This document shows positions 24,150 to 35,416 of a DNA stretch of 64,000 bases, piece by piece. Below the pieces are notes generated by a model, which was not told where the DNA came from, ran no database searches, and saw nothing but the letters and a program-made list of their open reading frames with translations. A program made the translations under genes and the position numbers. The stretch spans positions 372,001 to 436,000 of the forward strand of contig JAQFWX010000037.1 in NCBI GenBank assembly GCA_027605045.1, read 5' to 3'. The stretch's first letter is position 1. Each line of letters opens with the position of its first letter. Source of the DNA: Phallus indusiatus (taxonomy: Eukaryota; Basidiomycota; Agaricomycetes; Phallales; Phallaceae).

Positions 24150-26690
24150 ATGAAGCGAACTACGAGTGCATCACCGCAAGCAACGAAAAAACCACGATTG
24201 GATGACGCAGAGGTCGATAAGGAAAAGGCAACTATGGAGTTACATCAGCATCAATATCAGAATCAAAATCGATATCAGCATTTGGACTCTAGTTCAAATT
24301 CGCTATCTGGTCTTGGTACAGACCATAATCTGCAATCCGGGACCGCGTCAGAAACGACCATCGTCGACGATATGTCACCCGCAAAAATTACTGATGCTGA
24401 TAGGGATGCGAATGACACGCATGGTTGGAAAAGAGTCGAGAAGAGGAAGATGAAAAAGGTTAGGAATCTGGAGTTGAAGATGTCGGTATGTTACGTCAGG
24501 CGTGTTTTATCTTTTATTTTACGATTTTACGTCGTTTGCAGAATAACCCACCTCGGTTCAGTTACTCCATCAAGGGTATAAATGCCAAAAAAGAACCTGT
24601 AAACATTTCGGTACTTCTTACTCCCGCGGTCTTTTTGCCAGTTTAAACAATCTAAAGTGGTTCTCTATTCTACATAGGATTTACGAGAACTTATCATCCA
24701 TTTGATTGGCAGTGGGCCCGCTCAAACGTGGTTACAAGTTGAGGTGAATGATTGTCCGCGTCTGTAACCGCTACTGGATTTGATCACACTATCCAAGAAC
24801 CGCACCTCGATTGGAAAGGTCGTAGCACTGCAAATACCCGGTTTAACCAATTCACTTCTTAATATCCCCCCTCTTCCAACAAATCCAACCGTTAATCCAC
24901 ACCTCCCGATCGCTATTCCAAACGCAGGTCCTTCCACATCGCCCTCCTCCTCTCCTCCTCCATCTCCGCAATGTCCAGTCCCTTTCATATCACAAACATT
25001 CATGCACGCACTTCCCACCCGTGCACCCGGAGAGCCAACAAAAATGCATAGCGTTCTCGGCTCGTTCTTCATGGGTCCCGTCAGTGCTGAAGAAAAGAAA
25101 CGGAGGGTTATCGCGCGTGCTGAGGGAGAGCGCAAAGCCGCACGGAGTGGGGGTGGGAAGGAGGATCCGTCGTCGTTCGTGTTAAGTGCAGAGGAGATGT
25201 GTTTGCACGAGTATCCGATTCCGAGTTATATGGCAGATGTTGGGGTGCAGGCTCAAGTTCAGCTTGAGGCTGGTTGGGTGGAGAGTCCGGAAGTGAAAGA
25301 GAAAGTGGAAAAGGAAGATGGGGAAGAAGAGGGAGAAAAAGACGAGGTTCCGGATGTGTTTGTACTTGATTGTGAGATGGTACGTGCTTTGTAAGGAGGG
25401 TCCTTGATGTCCTTCTTGCTTCATCGGTTTTACAGTGTCAGACGGAAGATGGGAAGGAGCTTACAAGAGTTTGCGTTGTAGATTATCATACTGAAAAGGT
25501 TTTACTTGATGAGCTTGTTAAGCCTGTCAAGCCTATTCTTGATTACCTAACTCGGTGTGTTTTCTTCCTCCAATCCCTGTGTTTAACCTTTGAACTTAAA
25601 AGCCGGGTTGGGTCAGCTTTTCAGGTATAACCGCTGAACACCTCTCAACAGTCACAACAACCCTTCCTGTAGTTCAAGCAAGTCTACTCCGAGTATTGAC
25701 ATCGCGCACTATTCTCGTGGGCCATTCGTTAGAGCAAGATTTAAGAGCATTAAAACTGGCCCATCCACGGTGCATTGACACGGCGTTGTTGTATCACCAT
25801 CCTAGAGGGCCACCACTAAAACCGGGGTTGGCGTGGTTGACGAAGAAGTGGTGTAACAGGGATATTCAAAATCACGGAGTAGGTGGACATGATCCTGAAG
25901 AAGATGCCAGAGCGTGTTTGGAGTTGGTGAAAAAGAAACTGCTTCATGGTAACGTTGACCATTAGCTGTAACTGGATCTGATGAGAAGCTAAGATTCTGT
26001 TTTGTTGTGTTTTTGACACAGGACCTGGTTATGGCGAGTTTAAACTGGATCAAGAATCGATCCTCGAGAGACTTGGGCGTGCAACTACGGGTGTTTCGGG
26101 TGGTGTCAAGACCGCTGTGGTGGACTATGGAAATCCATCTACATGGCACGGTGCAAAAGCCACGATCGCTATCGCGTGTAAATCAGACCAAGATGTGGTG
26201 AATGGGGTGATAGAATGTATAGGACAGTGTCAATTTATATTCGGCCGGTTTATGGAGTTGTCGGAAGCTCTTGGATGTTCGTAAACTCTCAGCTTATTCC
26301 AGGGGGATTTACTAATTTTGCATGAAAACTTTTTTTATTCATTTGTCAGGGTCTTCTAAATCGCAACAACAACAAGCTGAGCAACAAAAACAATCACCCA
26401 TTGTCGACATGGAACAAACACTCTCATCGCTCGACACACGTCTGAAAGCTATACACAACGCTCTTCCACCACGGACGGCGCTTATCATATTTAGCGGGCA
26501 CTCTGACCCGCGTACTATGGCCAGTCTAAATCAGCGCAAAAGTAAATTTGAGAATGATATTCGAGCGGGGAAAACGCCCGAGGACATTTCGAAGGAGGGC
26601 GGTGGTTGGACAACGAGCGATGCGAGAGCTCTTGAAGAGGAGACTGCTAAGGCGAGGAGGGGGCTTGCGTTCTTGTGTTTAAAATCTTGA
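24150..26690 (+). CDS. REX1-type RNA exonuclease
   Basis: DEDDh 3'-5' exoribonuclease of the Rex1/Rnh70 type, known for trimming 5S rRNA and tRNA 3' ends in the nucleus. The N-terminus is disordered and basic (MKRTTSASPQATKKPRLDDA). A conserved pre-domain includes HSVLGSFFMGPVSAEEKKRR. The exonuclease motifs are complete: Exo I VFVLDCEM (split by an intron after Met), Exo II GHSLEQDLRAL, Exo III HDPEEDARACLELVKKK. A C-terminal extension has a Gln-rich stretch and ends ARRGLAFLCLKS. Several short introns are used. A piece of this gene (about 24988-25520) is present again, inverted and decayed, at 32205-32633. Confidence 0.85.
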
Positions 26691-27062
26691 AGTGCTCAGA
26701 GTGAATAAACGGAAATGAAGATATGAGCGTATGTGTTATATTGCTACGGCGCATGATGTTACATAGTCGTTGGCATAGGTAAGGAGTTTCGGACTCCGCC
26801 CTCAACACAGACCGCGTCCTGTCACTCTTTCGCACATTGTCCTCGGTAGTTTCGCTCCTTTATCTTCACCAACCTCAGCATTTTTATGATGAGTTATGAG
26901 CAACGTTAGTTCATTGCATCGACGCAAGTCAAGCGGGGATAAAGAAGATCAATCTCTTATGGTTACGATCATAGAACCTACCACTGTCACGTACTAGAAT
27001 CAAAATCAAAAGATGATCTTCAAAATTCCCCAGTTCAAACTCGAAGTCCAAGTCAACAACAT
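26691..27062. other. intergenic region
   Basis: About 370 bp with no gene seen. Confidence 0.4.
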
Positions 27063-29290
27063 ATGATGCATTCACTGCGCAAATTGACGACTTTGTCTCC
27101 CGACCCACCACTGCTGAACGGCGTTCTTTTTCTATTATCTCCATCGTCAACGCGTTCTTTCAACACTGTCTCAGCCGTCTCCTCAGTTCCCTCTTTCTTC
27201 CTCGACTCATCATCGGACCAGTTTTGGCTCGGCGGCTGCTCCAAATCATTATTCTCATCGTCGTTCTATACCCCCGGACCAGGGCCGTCACCGCTATCTG
27301 CCTTATTCCCTTTGCCTCCTCTTTCAGATAACAACGTCCCATTAAATGAGAATGCAAGTGTTAATATTGCTTCACAACCGCCTATGCTTCATCGACCAGC
27401 TCCACTGCCTGCAAAAAGGCATTCCCGAATTCATTCCAGAAATTTGTCGGTCTATTTCCCTAGACCAGATACAGGTCCGCCCTCATTTGCCGAAGATGGA
27501 ATTCAAGAAGCCAATCATATGATTCCTGCTCCCGAGACTTTTCTGAAAAGCAATGGAGGTAACTCTCCATTACAAGAGGGGAGAGAGCTGAACTCTTCTT
27601 TCACTTTCGGTGGAAAAAAGTTAATCGAAAACAGTCGTGATAACGGGAATGATAGCTTGCAAGCCGAAGCACCCACTCGAACTCAAGTCCCCCGGCGGAG
27701 TCCCCTCATAAACATAGAATTTTCTCGTTTATGGAGCCTGAGCTGCACGCATTTACTTCCGGAGCTCTGACCTCTGTACCAACAACATTCACCCGTTCTT
27801 GCCACTCCCACTTTAGGCATTCCTTGGACCCGAACACCGTCTCCTCAGCCTTCTCAACCAGTAATCGAGTAGACATTCGCTAATATACCCCCTCAACGTC
27901 ACGAACCATCTGCTTCATTGATATCATCAGCTTCAGCAAGTGCACTAGTGCGATTCCTGTTAGTCGCTTTTCTGTGGATACAGGGACAAGAAGCTGGCTC
28001 GCTATCATCCAATGGCTTAGGCTACTAGATTGTATTCGACTCCTTCGGGATAGCCTTAGTTAAAGTCCTTTCACAATGGCTCACTTCCGGTCCCTCGTCT
28101 GGGTAAGAAACAATTCTGAAAACAACCTTTTGTACGAAATTATTGTGGATAACACAATACAATTTCCCCTTGTGATTTATAGAACCGCGCGAGTAAAGAC
28201 TTTAGCGATGTTTGCTTAGAGCATTTATTTGATATTTGTATCCGTTTATGTGTGCAAAGAAGCTGTCGAACACGCTCTTCCGACACATGATCAAGGTGGT
28301 CATGGACATCACCATCATCGGGGAGACGAGCAAGAGGGCGATTATGGGTACGCGTTTATTTTCTGAACTACTCTTTTTTGTTCTGAAATTCAATCAAGAA
28401 TCGAGTTTCCCGATTTTCTCATCTTTGCCGTGTTAAGCACTTTACTAGCGAGCAGCGTCAAATTTGACAATAATATGAATATAGTAGGTGGTATGATGTG
28501 TCTTAATCAATTAGAATTTTTGGTTTTTATCTTTCTGAAATTCTTCGTTTAGCAACTTCGAATAGACTCCCTAGTCTAAAGTCATTCTTCGAACCCGATC
28601 AACATATCTCTGAGCCTAATACTCTCCTCGGAAAAGCATCCTCCAATCCGTATACCGCACTCCCATTTAACATGGGATTATGCATTTTGGGTATTTGGAA
28701 CATGAGTAACGTGTATGTACAAATTCTCTCGGTTTCGGATTGGTTTATAGAACAGTTTCTCGAAACACGTTTATAGATCTTATCACCGGCAAGCCGACTC
28801 GTTGTTAGCATTTGTGGTGGCTGTCATTACGTCATTACGTTTTGGGCGTCCTACCCAGCCGTTGTAGCTCTCGGTAAAATGCTTTACAAACTGCGCAAGA
28901 GAGGAATAGAGTAGGGGAAAGGCGTTATGCGAGGTGATGTGAGGATGGAGGCATTCTTGCGCGTTACGCGAGAGGTCTACTCTTTTATTCATTTATTTTC
29001 TCATCATCAAACTTATCACCATTTCATCTTCTCCCCGATCACGATCTAAATTAGTTTGAGATACATCCACAAATTCTTCACCTTCCGCCTCCGCATATTT
29101 GGCAGCTCACACCCTCTGTCACGTTTACTGACTCTTCATCCTCGCACTCCTTACCGACGCTAATCTTTGCGCTCGAACTCCATATTTCACAAGTTCTCGA
29201 TGATGAGTCCGTTTTGAAACTAACTAAGTGGGATGGGAACGATGTATAGGAGTTTTGAGAGGGTGTGCAGAAGTAACTGTAAGAGGATGG
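27063..29290 (+). pseudogene. CDF zinc transporter (MSC2-like) pseudogene
   Basis: Recognisable pieces of a cation-diffusion-facilitator zinc transporter lie in order but in changing frames. The N-terminal part is open (27063-27720, with NLSVYFPRPDTGPPSFAEDG). The frame shifts near 27705 into FSFMEPELHAFTSGALTS. The stretch GIPWTRTPSPQPSQPVIE runs into a TAG at about 27871; LVAFLWIQGQEAGSLSSNGL is followed by a TAG at about 28028, then VFDSFGIALVKVL. A His-rich loop (VYVCKEAVEHAL, then HGHHHH near 28.31 kb), NPYTALPFNMGLCILGIWN (28.65 kb), and a C-terminal HLPPPHIWQLTP ... LELHISQVLDDESVLKLT (29.08-29.23 kb) follow, then more stops. Several disabling changes make it a dead copy rather than a sequencing error. 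Confidence 0.8.
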
Positions 29291-30609
29291 TGTAGCTGGA
29301 AAGATAAGCAGGTAATCTAACCAAAAAGAATGGGGAATTTACGCGAGAGAACTCGGGCTGAGTAATTATACGGTAGCATTTCTCCAAAACAACACTTGCT
29401 TTATCCGTCTTCTTGACTCCCCTGTTTTTTTTTCTGCAGTCATTATTTGCAAATCGTAAGCGAATATTTTTTCGCTTGGTTAGATAACTTGGTGTTATTT
29501 CATCTCAAAATGGCTATGACGAACGAGACAAGTATATACCGAGTAACGCGAACACGCATTTTTCCATTCATCAGTTCCGTTCCGACTATGTGGCACTGAT
29601 CGGCTTGCTAGGGAAAATTCTGACGGCAAGCGACGTTGCGGGCTTTTCGCCGCCGTCAGTCTCCCAACCGAGCCAGGTACCTGCATACCTTAATTATCCT
29701 GCCTCCTGTCTCAATTTCGGAGATTTCCTGTCCTCGACGTCATTGGAGTCCACCCTCTTTTTATCTATTTTGTGCTAGCCTCTTTTGGTAGGGATTTGCC
29801 CTTTGGTTAGGCTGCGTCCTGGCTGGATTGCGGTTTCTCATTCGTCTCCCTCAGCGTATATTTTTTTTCGTAATTGTCAAGGTCTGCTGTATACACCCCT
29901 GTACACTTCTGGAAGGCTCTTGTGAAAGTAATATCGCTTGGAAAGAATTCCACAGTTGGGAATTCGAAACACGCCTCGCGCTCTGGTTTGTTCAAGTTTT
30001 CTTTTTTGAAATTCGGTATTGGTGTATGTCTATGTGAGTGTTTCTTAAAAAAATGATTGTTCCGCAGCGTTTATTAAACGATGTCATGTCGTAGTGTGCT
30101 GATTTGCTGATGAGAAAATCAGGTGTGATGTGAATGTCGTTCGGTTGTGAGTTACGCCACTAGATTGAAGCTCTTCCCGCTGCTCTTGCTTTTCGCGCCC
30201 GTTGTTCATCGCAATGATGTCACTGCCTTCTATGCAAATGATTTCGAAGGTCAAGATTACCGAGGCGAGTTTCATCCGAGGCTTTCAAACTTCAAGTTCC
30301 GTCATTTCAGAAGTAATAGGGAAAAAAAAGGCAACCTCGCAACAAACAAAGAAAATTCGAGAAGATATTCCTTTTATTTTTCGCTGACATCGGTTGCGAA
30401 TAGCCTCCTAGTCACCTTGCTACCCCTTACGACCATTCGAGTTATGGAAATCACTGCAAAGACCAGAAATTTACGGAGCGGTATTCCGAACATAACAGGG
30501 CCGTCTTTGGGATATAAAAACACGCTGTTTTTTCGTTCTCATTTTTATTTCTCCAGCTCCGAAAACACTACTTCGTTGAATCAAAACCATCTTCCTTCAA
30601 TTAAACACA
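29291..30609. other. intergenic region upstream of hydrophobin
   Basis: About 1.3 kb with only non-conserved short ORFs. TATAAAA at 30513-30519 lies about 95 bp before the hydrophobin ATG. Confidence 0.5.
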
Positions 30610-31149
30610 ATGATCTTTGCAAAGCTCGCTGTTGTCGCCGCTGCTTGTGGTACCCTTGCATCTGCTTGGACTACCGTCACTGCTGAGCCTCCCACTGCCA
30701 CCACCGTTCAGCAATGCAACAATGGTGAGCATTGATTGGTTCACAGACCGGTGATTATTGGTTAACCAACCTTGTCTTCGTGTAGATGACCTTCAGGCTT
30801 CTTGCTGCAACGACGCTGGCACTGGCATTAGCCCTCTTGTTGCCCCCATTCTAGACACCTTAGGGATTGTCCTCGATGACCCCACTGTTTTAGTCGGTAT
30901 TGACTGCTCCGTCCTGTTCGTAATTTTCTTTTTCCTGAACTTTTCGTGCCCGGTGCTATTCAATTTCCCTTACTAGCAATGCCGGCGGCAATTGCAATGC
31001 CAATTCTCTCTGCTGCGCCAATAACAACTTCCAGTCCACTGTCAGTTTTTTTTACATATTAAATCATTGAGTTAAATATCTCGTCACTAATATCGTTCTT
31101 CGCTTAGAACCAGATCGGTATTGCTTGCAGCAACGTGAACTTGCTGTGA
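30610..31149 (+). CDS. class I hydrophobin
   Basis: Secreted amphipathic surface protein that self-assembles at air-water and wall interfaces. The signal peptide is MIFAKLAVVAAACGTLASA. All eight cysteines fit the pattern: QQCNNDDLQASCCNDAG (C1-C3), VLVGIDCSVLNAGGNCNA (C4, C5), NSLCCANNN (C6-C7), IGIACSNVNLL (C8), with C-x5-CC in the second doublet. Introns fall after the first Cys-Asn-Asn, after CSVL and after FQST. The stop is TGA at 31147-31149. Normal length (about 100 aa). Confidence 0.9.
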
Positions 31150-31332
31150 TCACACTAAGGCTAGCTCGTTCCCCGCCTAGAATATAATTTACACAAACTG
31201 TGTTTGTTTTATGTTGTTCGGTCATGAATACATGTTTCTTTTTGCCGTTTCAAATTCGCGTCACAGAAATCAAAAGTCCGTGCTCATGAAAGAAGTCCAA
31301 AATGGAAATACTGGAAGGAATGAATGGTCTAA

Positions 31333-31931
31333 CTAAAAAATATAAGCCCAGAGGCATAATCCGAGTCCTAGTACTTGTCCAAACATCAAAAGCGAAATTT
31401 CTCTTCCGGTGTTGGATAAGGAGCCGCTAGTATTTCCGAAGGAGGCGTCGGTTGCTTGACCGGCACTCAGGACAGTTTGAGTTGTTGTTGGACTTTGATT
31501 TTGTCCAGAACTGAATTGCAGATTGTTATAAAATAGCATGGAAACGGTCAAGAATATTTTCACGGGAATATTACTCACACGGACGACGATGAGATTAGAC
31601 TGTTGCATTCGTTTGTTACGAAACTGATTCCTTCTTGTGATTGCGTTGGGCTAGTGGTGCAATTTTGTTTGATACATGATTGAACAAGTGGTAGGGTTAT
31701 ATTAGTGCAAAGGCAGGCGGTGGTTGAAGAATCAGAGTTACAGTTGGCTAATTAGTTTATTTTAGATGTCAATGGAGTAGGTACTAAAAAAAATGCCATA
31801 CGATAGTTTTCTGGTATAATACATGACAACGCACACTGAGGTGGTGTATCCGCTAATTGAGTTTGTACGACTCGTGTGGAGACGCAGATCCAATAGAATA
31901 AGCAGAAAAGGCCAAATTGGTGTCGATCCAT
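31333..31931 (-). CDS. CFEM-domain GPI-anchored protein 1
   Basis: The signal peptide is MDRHQFGLFCLFYWICVSTR. The CFEM region follows as LADTPPQCALSCIIPENY, then ANCNSDSSTTACLCTNITL, LVQSCIKQNCTTSP and a later Cys, matching the spaced-cysteine pattern. A Ser/Thr-rich stretch (SPTTTQTVLSAGQATDASFG) precedes a hydrophobic tail ending VLGLGLCLWAYIF, consistent with a GPI anchor. CFEM proteins sit in the wall or membrane and some bind haem; that role is not shown here. Convergent with the hydrophobin. Splice sites near 31.53-31.62 kb are approximate. Confidence 0.8.
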
Positions 31932-32204
31932 CGTATGAACAGAGTCTGAGGCAATGAGAGAGATTGTGGGGTGTTAAACGTTGAGGTTCTTGCTACATAG
32001 TAAACAGTGACCGTCACTGACTAGTACTGACTAGGACTCACCGTCAGTTTAATAATAGCATGTTCACAGCACTTTGTGCACATCTATTTATATACATCTT
32101 GATGGTATTTCAGCGAGCATTCAAGGAAAAAACCCAAGGAATCAGAAAAAGTTAAAAAAAAAAGTTCAAAATAGAAGATTATAAATTTATATTTGCGCTT
32201 CATT

Positions 32205-32633
32205 AGTGCCTAAACGCGTAGCGTTACAAGCTCAGCGCCCTGAGATCAAAACCTTTTCAGTATGATAATCCACAACTCAAACACTTGTAAGCTTTTTCCC
32301 ATTTTCCGTAAAACCACGTACCATCACGTGGCAATGAATACAAACATGTCCGGAGCCTCGTATTTCTCTCCCTTCTCTCCGTCATCCTTTATCACTTTCT
32401 CATCGAAATCGTATACTCGTGCAAACACATCTCCGTGCTCAATGCGAAAGACAATGGATCCTTTTTCCCATTCCGTGCGGCTTTGGGCTCTTCTCCAGCG
32501 CGCGCGATAACCCTCCACTTCTTTTCTTCAGCACTGACGAGACCCATGAAGAACGAGCCGAGAAAGCTCTGCATTTTTTGGGCTCTCCGGGTGCGTGGGA
32601 AGTGCGTGCATGAATGTTTGTGATTCTGACAGT
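32205..32633 (-). pseudogene. inverted fragment of the REX1-type gene
   Basis: Reverse-strand match to about 24988-25520 of the REX1-type gene, including FLGSFFMGLVSAEEKKWRVI and MCLHEYTI. The DCEM catalytic motif is destroyed (an in-frame TGA replaces it), the following intron is partly deleted, and the match ends after GATTATCATACTGAAAAGG near 32.2 kb. No N- or C-terminal coding parts are present. It abuts the duplicated secreted-protein segment at about 32631. Confidence 0.8.
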
Positions 32634-34350
32634 TTGCTATAGGCCGTGTGAACAGGTCAATGTCAAGTTTTGTAGTGTTTGTTCCTGCCAGCTCAAGGAG
32701 ACCCCCATCCCACTTCAGCGTTATTGTTCCGCGTTATTGGGGCGTCCTCGTTCTAGTTACGACTCGGAGTCGCATTATCCAATATGATCACGGACAGTCT
32801 TGGGTCGCTCAAATTTTATGATACTTACGTTGCTCTCACAAATCCATTCACAGGAACGAAACCATGATGACGGTCGGCGGTGAAGACTAAAAATAAAAAT
32901 TATCGGTCCAGGCAGCACTGGTATGGAGAAACAACTCCGCTCGCCCTAAGGTTATGATGATGGCTGTACTTTCAATCAGGAAGCTCTTCCGTCGATCCTT
33001 TTGCATTTGGTGGCATGCGTGTGTCTCTGGCTAATCAGTTGAGGTAGTATCGTAAGAGATCATGCGCGCATGTAGAAGCCGATGAAATCCTCGAACCCAA
33101 AATGACAACGATGACAACCGGCACGGCCTATCCGCTGTTTAAACGTTTACTCCGGAGGTTTACAGCTTATTGGAATAATACAAGGGCGTGAACCCGACGC
33201 CTGTACTTTCTCGGGATCTTCACTCCGAATCTCAGACGTTTGCATATAAATTGATCCGGGCTAATGGTCATTTCTTCCCCAAGCCTACTATCATACCTTT
33301 AATTTCTTCTCTCAATTCTCTTTTTTCATTCAAATTCAAACATCGCGATGTACTCTTTCAAAACCGCCCACATTTTTTTCGGGATGACTTTGGCCACGAC
33401 AATAATGGCAGCTCCCTTTAAGTCGAATGTTCATGTCCGGCGGGACGTGACTACAGATCTTGAAAATATGATTAATCCAATTGCTGGGCGTACTGTAAGT
33501 CTTACTTATGTCTGTATTACTCTGCCTTTTTCACATTGACTGAGTTTATTTTTCCTTTTTCACTCTTCGTCTGGATCAGAACGACCTCGTCAATAATATT
33601 AATGGACTTACCTCCGATAGTGATCCGAACAACGTCGAAGTAAGTCACTAATCAAGTTGAATTATTTTGTGCAATCTAAACTTCTATATCATGTTCTAGA
33701 CAATATTCAGAGCTTTCAATACCATCGCAACAGAGTTGGATTCAGTAAGAACCATCTCCTTGCATTGCTCTCCTTTATTGGGAACTATGTCTTATATCAC
33801 CCATAAATAGCTAGCAAATAACATCACCGTGAGTTTTTAATTTGTATTCCAATATTTAAAACAAATTAAGTTTAACTTCAACAAAGGCATTGCCAACTCC
33901 TATTACTACTGATAATGTTCAATTCATCGTTGGCTTCCAAGATTTCTTCACTTTATTGGGCGACCCCGGTACAGATCTGCTCAATAAGAGTGCCGTTATC
34001 GATGTTATAAGTACCCAACACTTTGACTACGTCTTCCCTAACAACTCGAACTTCACCGACAGCTTCAAACAAACGTTCGGGCTATACCTAAACAAGGTTG
34101 GGGTAAGACAGTTTAGCTTGCGAATGAATATAATATATTATCACTACCGATAATTTTTGATTTTTTACAGAATCTAGTAACAATCATGGGGGACCAATTC
34201 TCCAGCGTATGTTTTTGTTTTGTTTTTGTTTTTTAAAAAAATTTCAAACACTCACAGTCATGCGTGTAGAATGTGACAAGCCTGTGGACAAATCAGATGT
34301 CTGGGACATTAGGAATCTTAGTCATCACTTTAGAGCTGTTTACTTGAGCG
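32631..34350 (+). repeat. duplicated segment, copy B (carries secreted protein B)
   Basis: Partner of copy A at about 21812-23660, same orientation. About 710 bp of non-coding upstream DNA, the promoter and the whole intron-exon structure are shared, so the duplication was at DNA level. Its 5' edge joins the REX1 fragment, whereas copy A joins the truncated U2. Confidence 0.8.
33348..34347 (+). CDS. small secreted protein B (paralogue of A)
   Basis: The signal peptide is MYSFKTAHIFFGMTLATTIM followed by AAPF. The mature part parallels protein A: TDLENMINPIAGR, NNINGLTSDSDPNNVE, ALPTPITTDNVQF, FFTLLGDPGTDLLNKSAVID and NFTDSFKQTFGLYLNKVG. The last exon ends NQMSGTLGILVITLELFT with TGA at 34345-34347. 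No disabling change was found, so it is probably functional. Charge and polar residues differ from A more than the signal peptide does. Family assignment (HsbA-like) is tentative as for A. Confidence 0.6.
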
Positions 34351-35127
34351 ACTCGGAGCAGCTTGTAGGGTTCTTTGAAAACCGTAAATTGTCAAGCTTC
34401 AATGGAAATTATTTACGTCTTGGTTTTTTTTTACCTAAGAATATTCTTACAATCAATTAATCACAATTGTACGTGGAAGGGGTATAGGGATCGGCACCGT
34501 GTCCGTTACACGTTGACTTGCGAGGGTGTCGTTTGTTCCACCCGCATACCGAATTACAACTTTTGATATGCGAATAATATCGCCAAGGCGATGGGTATGA
34601 TCCGTTGTTTATTGTCTTCCCGGAGTTGTTACAAATGTTCATGATGTTCATTTTACCATTATTTATTGCGAGATGAGAGATTATAGATGAAAGTGACCCG
34701 AAGAAATCATTATGTATACTTACTGTAAATGATTGTTTCCTTGAGATTTGATATACACATTGAGTCAGATCCGGAGTTGCCCGGACAGCTGAACTCTAAC
34801 CCATCCACATACAAAAATGTGCTGTATGTCCAAGCATTCGGGCTTTGAGTTTAGGGTTTGAAACGAGAGATTTGACCAAGTCCACCGCGTTAACAAGCTG
34901 TGACGCCACAATGCCCCAAACGCAGTGCAATGAACTCAACTAGAACAATTCTAAACAATCCTAAAGCGGTGGCGCCAGGAAAATCTCCGAAAAACGTCGG
35001 GTTCTTCATATCATTAAGCATATCTATAACTAACAACTCGGACAGAACTATGGCAACTCTCTTTCGTTTGAACCAAGCTTGTTCTTGCATAAAACGCAGA
35101 AAACTCGGCAATAGCTCAAAGTACTCG
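34348..35127. other. intergenic region 3' of both neighbours
   Basis: No gene supported. About 34610-34680 is an inverted copy of sequence found at about 23818-23880. The ORFs at 34.9-35.2 kb overlap the 3' part of the U2 gene and look spurious. Confidence 0.5.
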
Positions 35128-35381
35128 AATAAGACCCCTGACGACATAAGCTGGTACTGTAATAGCATAGTCATCGTACCCTTCCACGTGCAAGCAGAGG
35201 CCGAAAGACGGAGGGCGACAAAAATTGGCTAACCAATGTTGATCGCGGTGCGATCATTTTAGTGGTTAAACTAAAAAGAACAGATACTACACTTGATCTA
35301 AGCCTGCAAGAAAGGAACTTATGAGAAAGAAACTCTAGCTTATTGATTGAAGTCGAAGACTCACCAAAAGGCCAGAGTGGT
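35128..35381 (-). ncRNA. U2 spliceosomal snRNA gene interrupted by an intron
   Basis: Reverse-strand reading. Exon 1 (35381-35365) is ACCACTCTGGCCTTTTG. After a 61-nt intron, exon 2 starts GCTTAGATCAAG and continues GTGTAGTATCTGTTC with the branch-pairing GTAGTA at 35290-35285. Stem-loop IIa follows (TTTTAGTTTAACCACTAAAA), then a perfect IIb hairpin GATCGC-ACC-GCGATC (35255-35241) and an Sm site AATTTTTG (35226-35219). The terminal stem-loop IV has loop ATTACAGTACC (35163-35153), the U2B''/U2A' binding element. Length without the intron is about 193 nt, matching U2 (about 190). A TATA box lies about 30 bp upstream. The exact 5' and 3' ends are inferred from known U2 structure. U2 pairs with the pre-mRNA branch site and with U6. 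Confidence 0.9.
35304..35364 (-). other. spliceosomal-type intron inside U2 snRNA stem-loop I
   Basis: 61 nt, beginning GTGAGTCTTCG and ending TTTCTTGCAG, with a CTCAT branch-site candidate about 20 nt before the AG and a pyrimidine-rich 3' part. Removing it joins GGCCTTTTG to GCTTAGATC, restoring the universal U2 5' sequence exactly. It is the same size and type as the protein-gene introns around it. Confidence 0.85.
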
Positions 35382-35409
35382 AAGGAAATAGAGATGCAAA
35401 CCGTCTGGG

Positions 35410-35416
35410 TTATATA
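35410..35416 (-). promoter_or_regulatory. TATA box of the U2 gene
   Basis: TATATAA on the minus strand about 30 bp upstream of the inferred U2 5' end, the expected spacing for Pol II initiation. It is altered in the truncated copy. Confidence 0.6.

Noticed and set aside
34890..35232. ORFs on both strands over the U2 3' half
   Set aside because: They overlap structured U2 RNA, show no protein features and no conservation that I can see.
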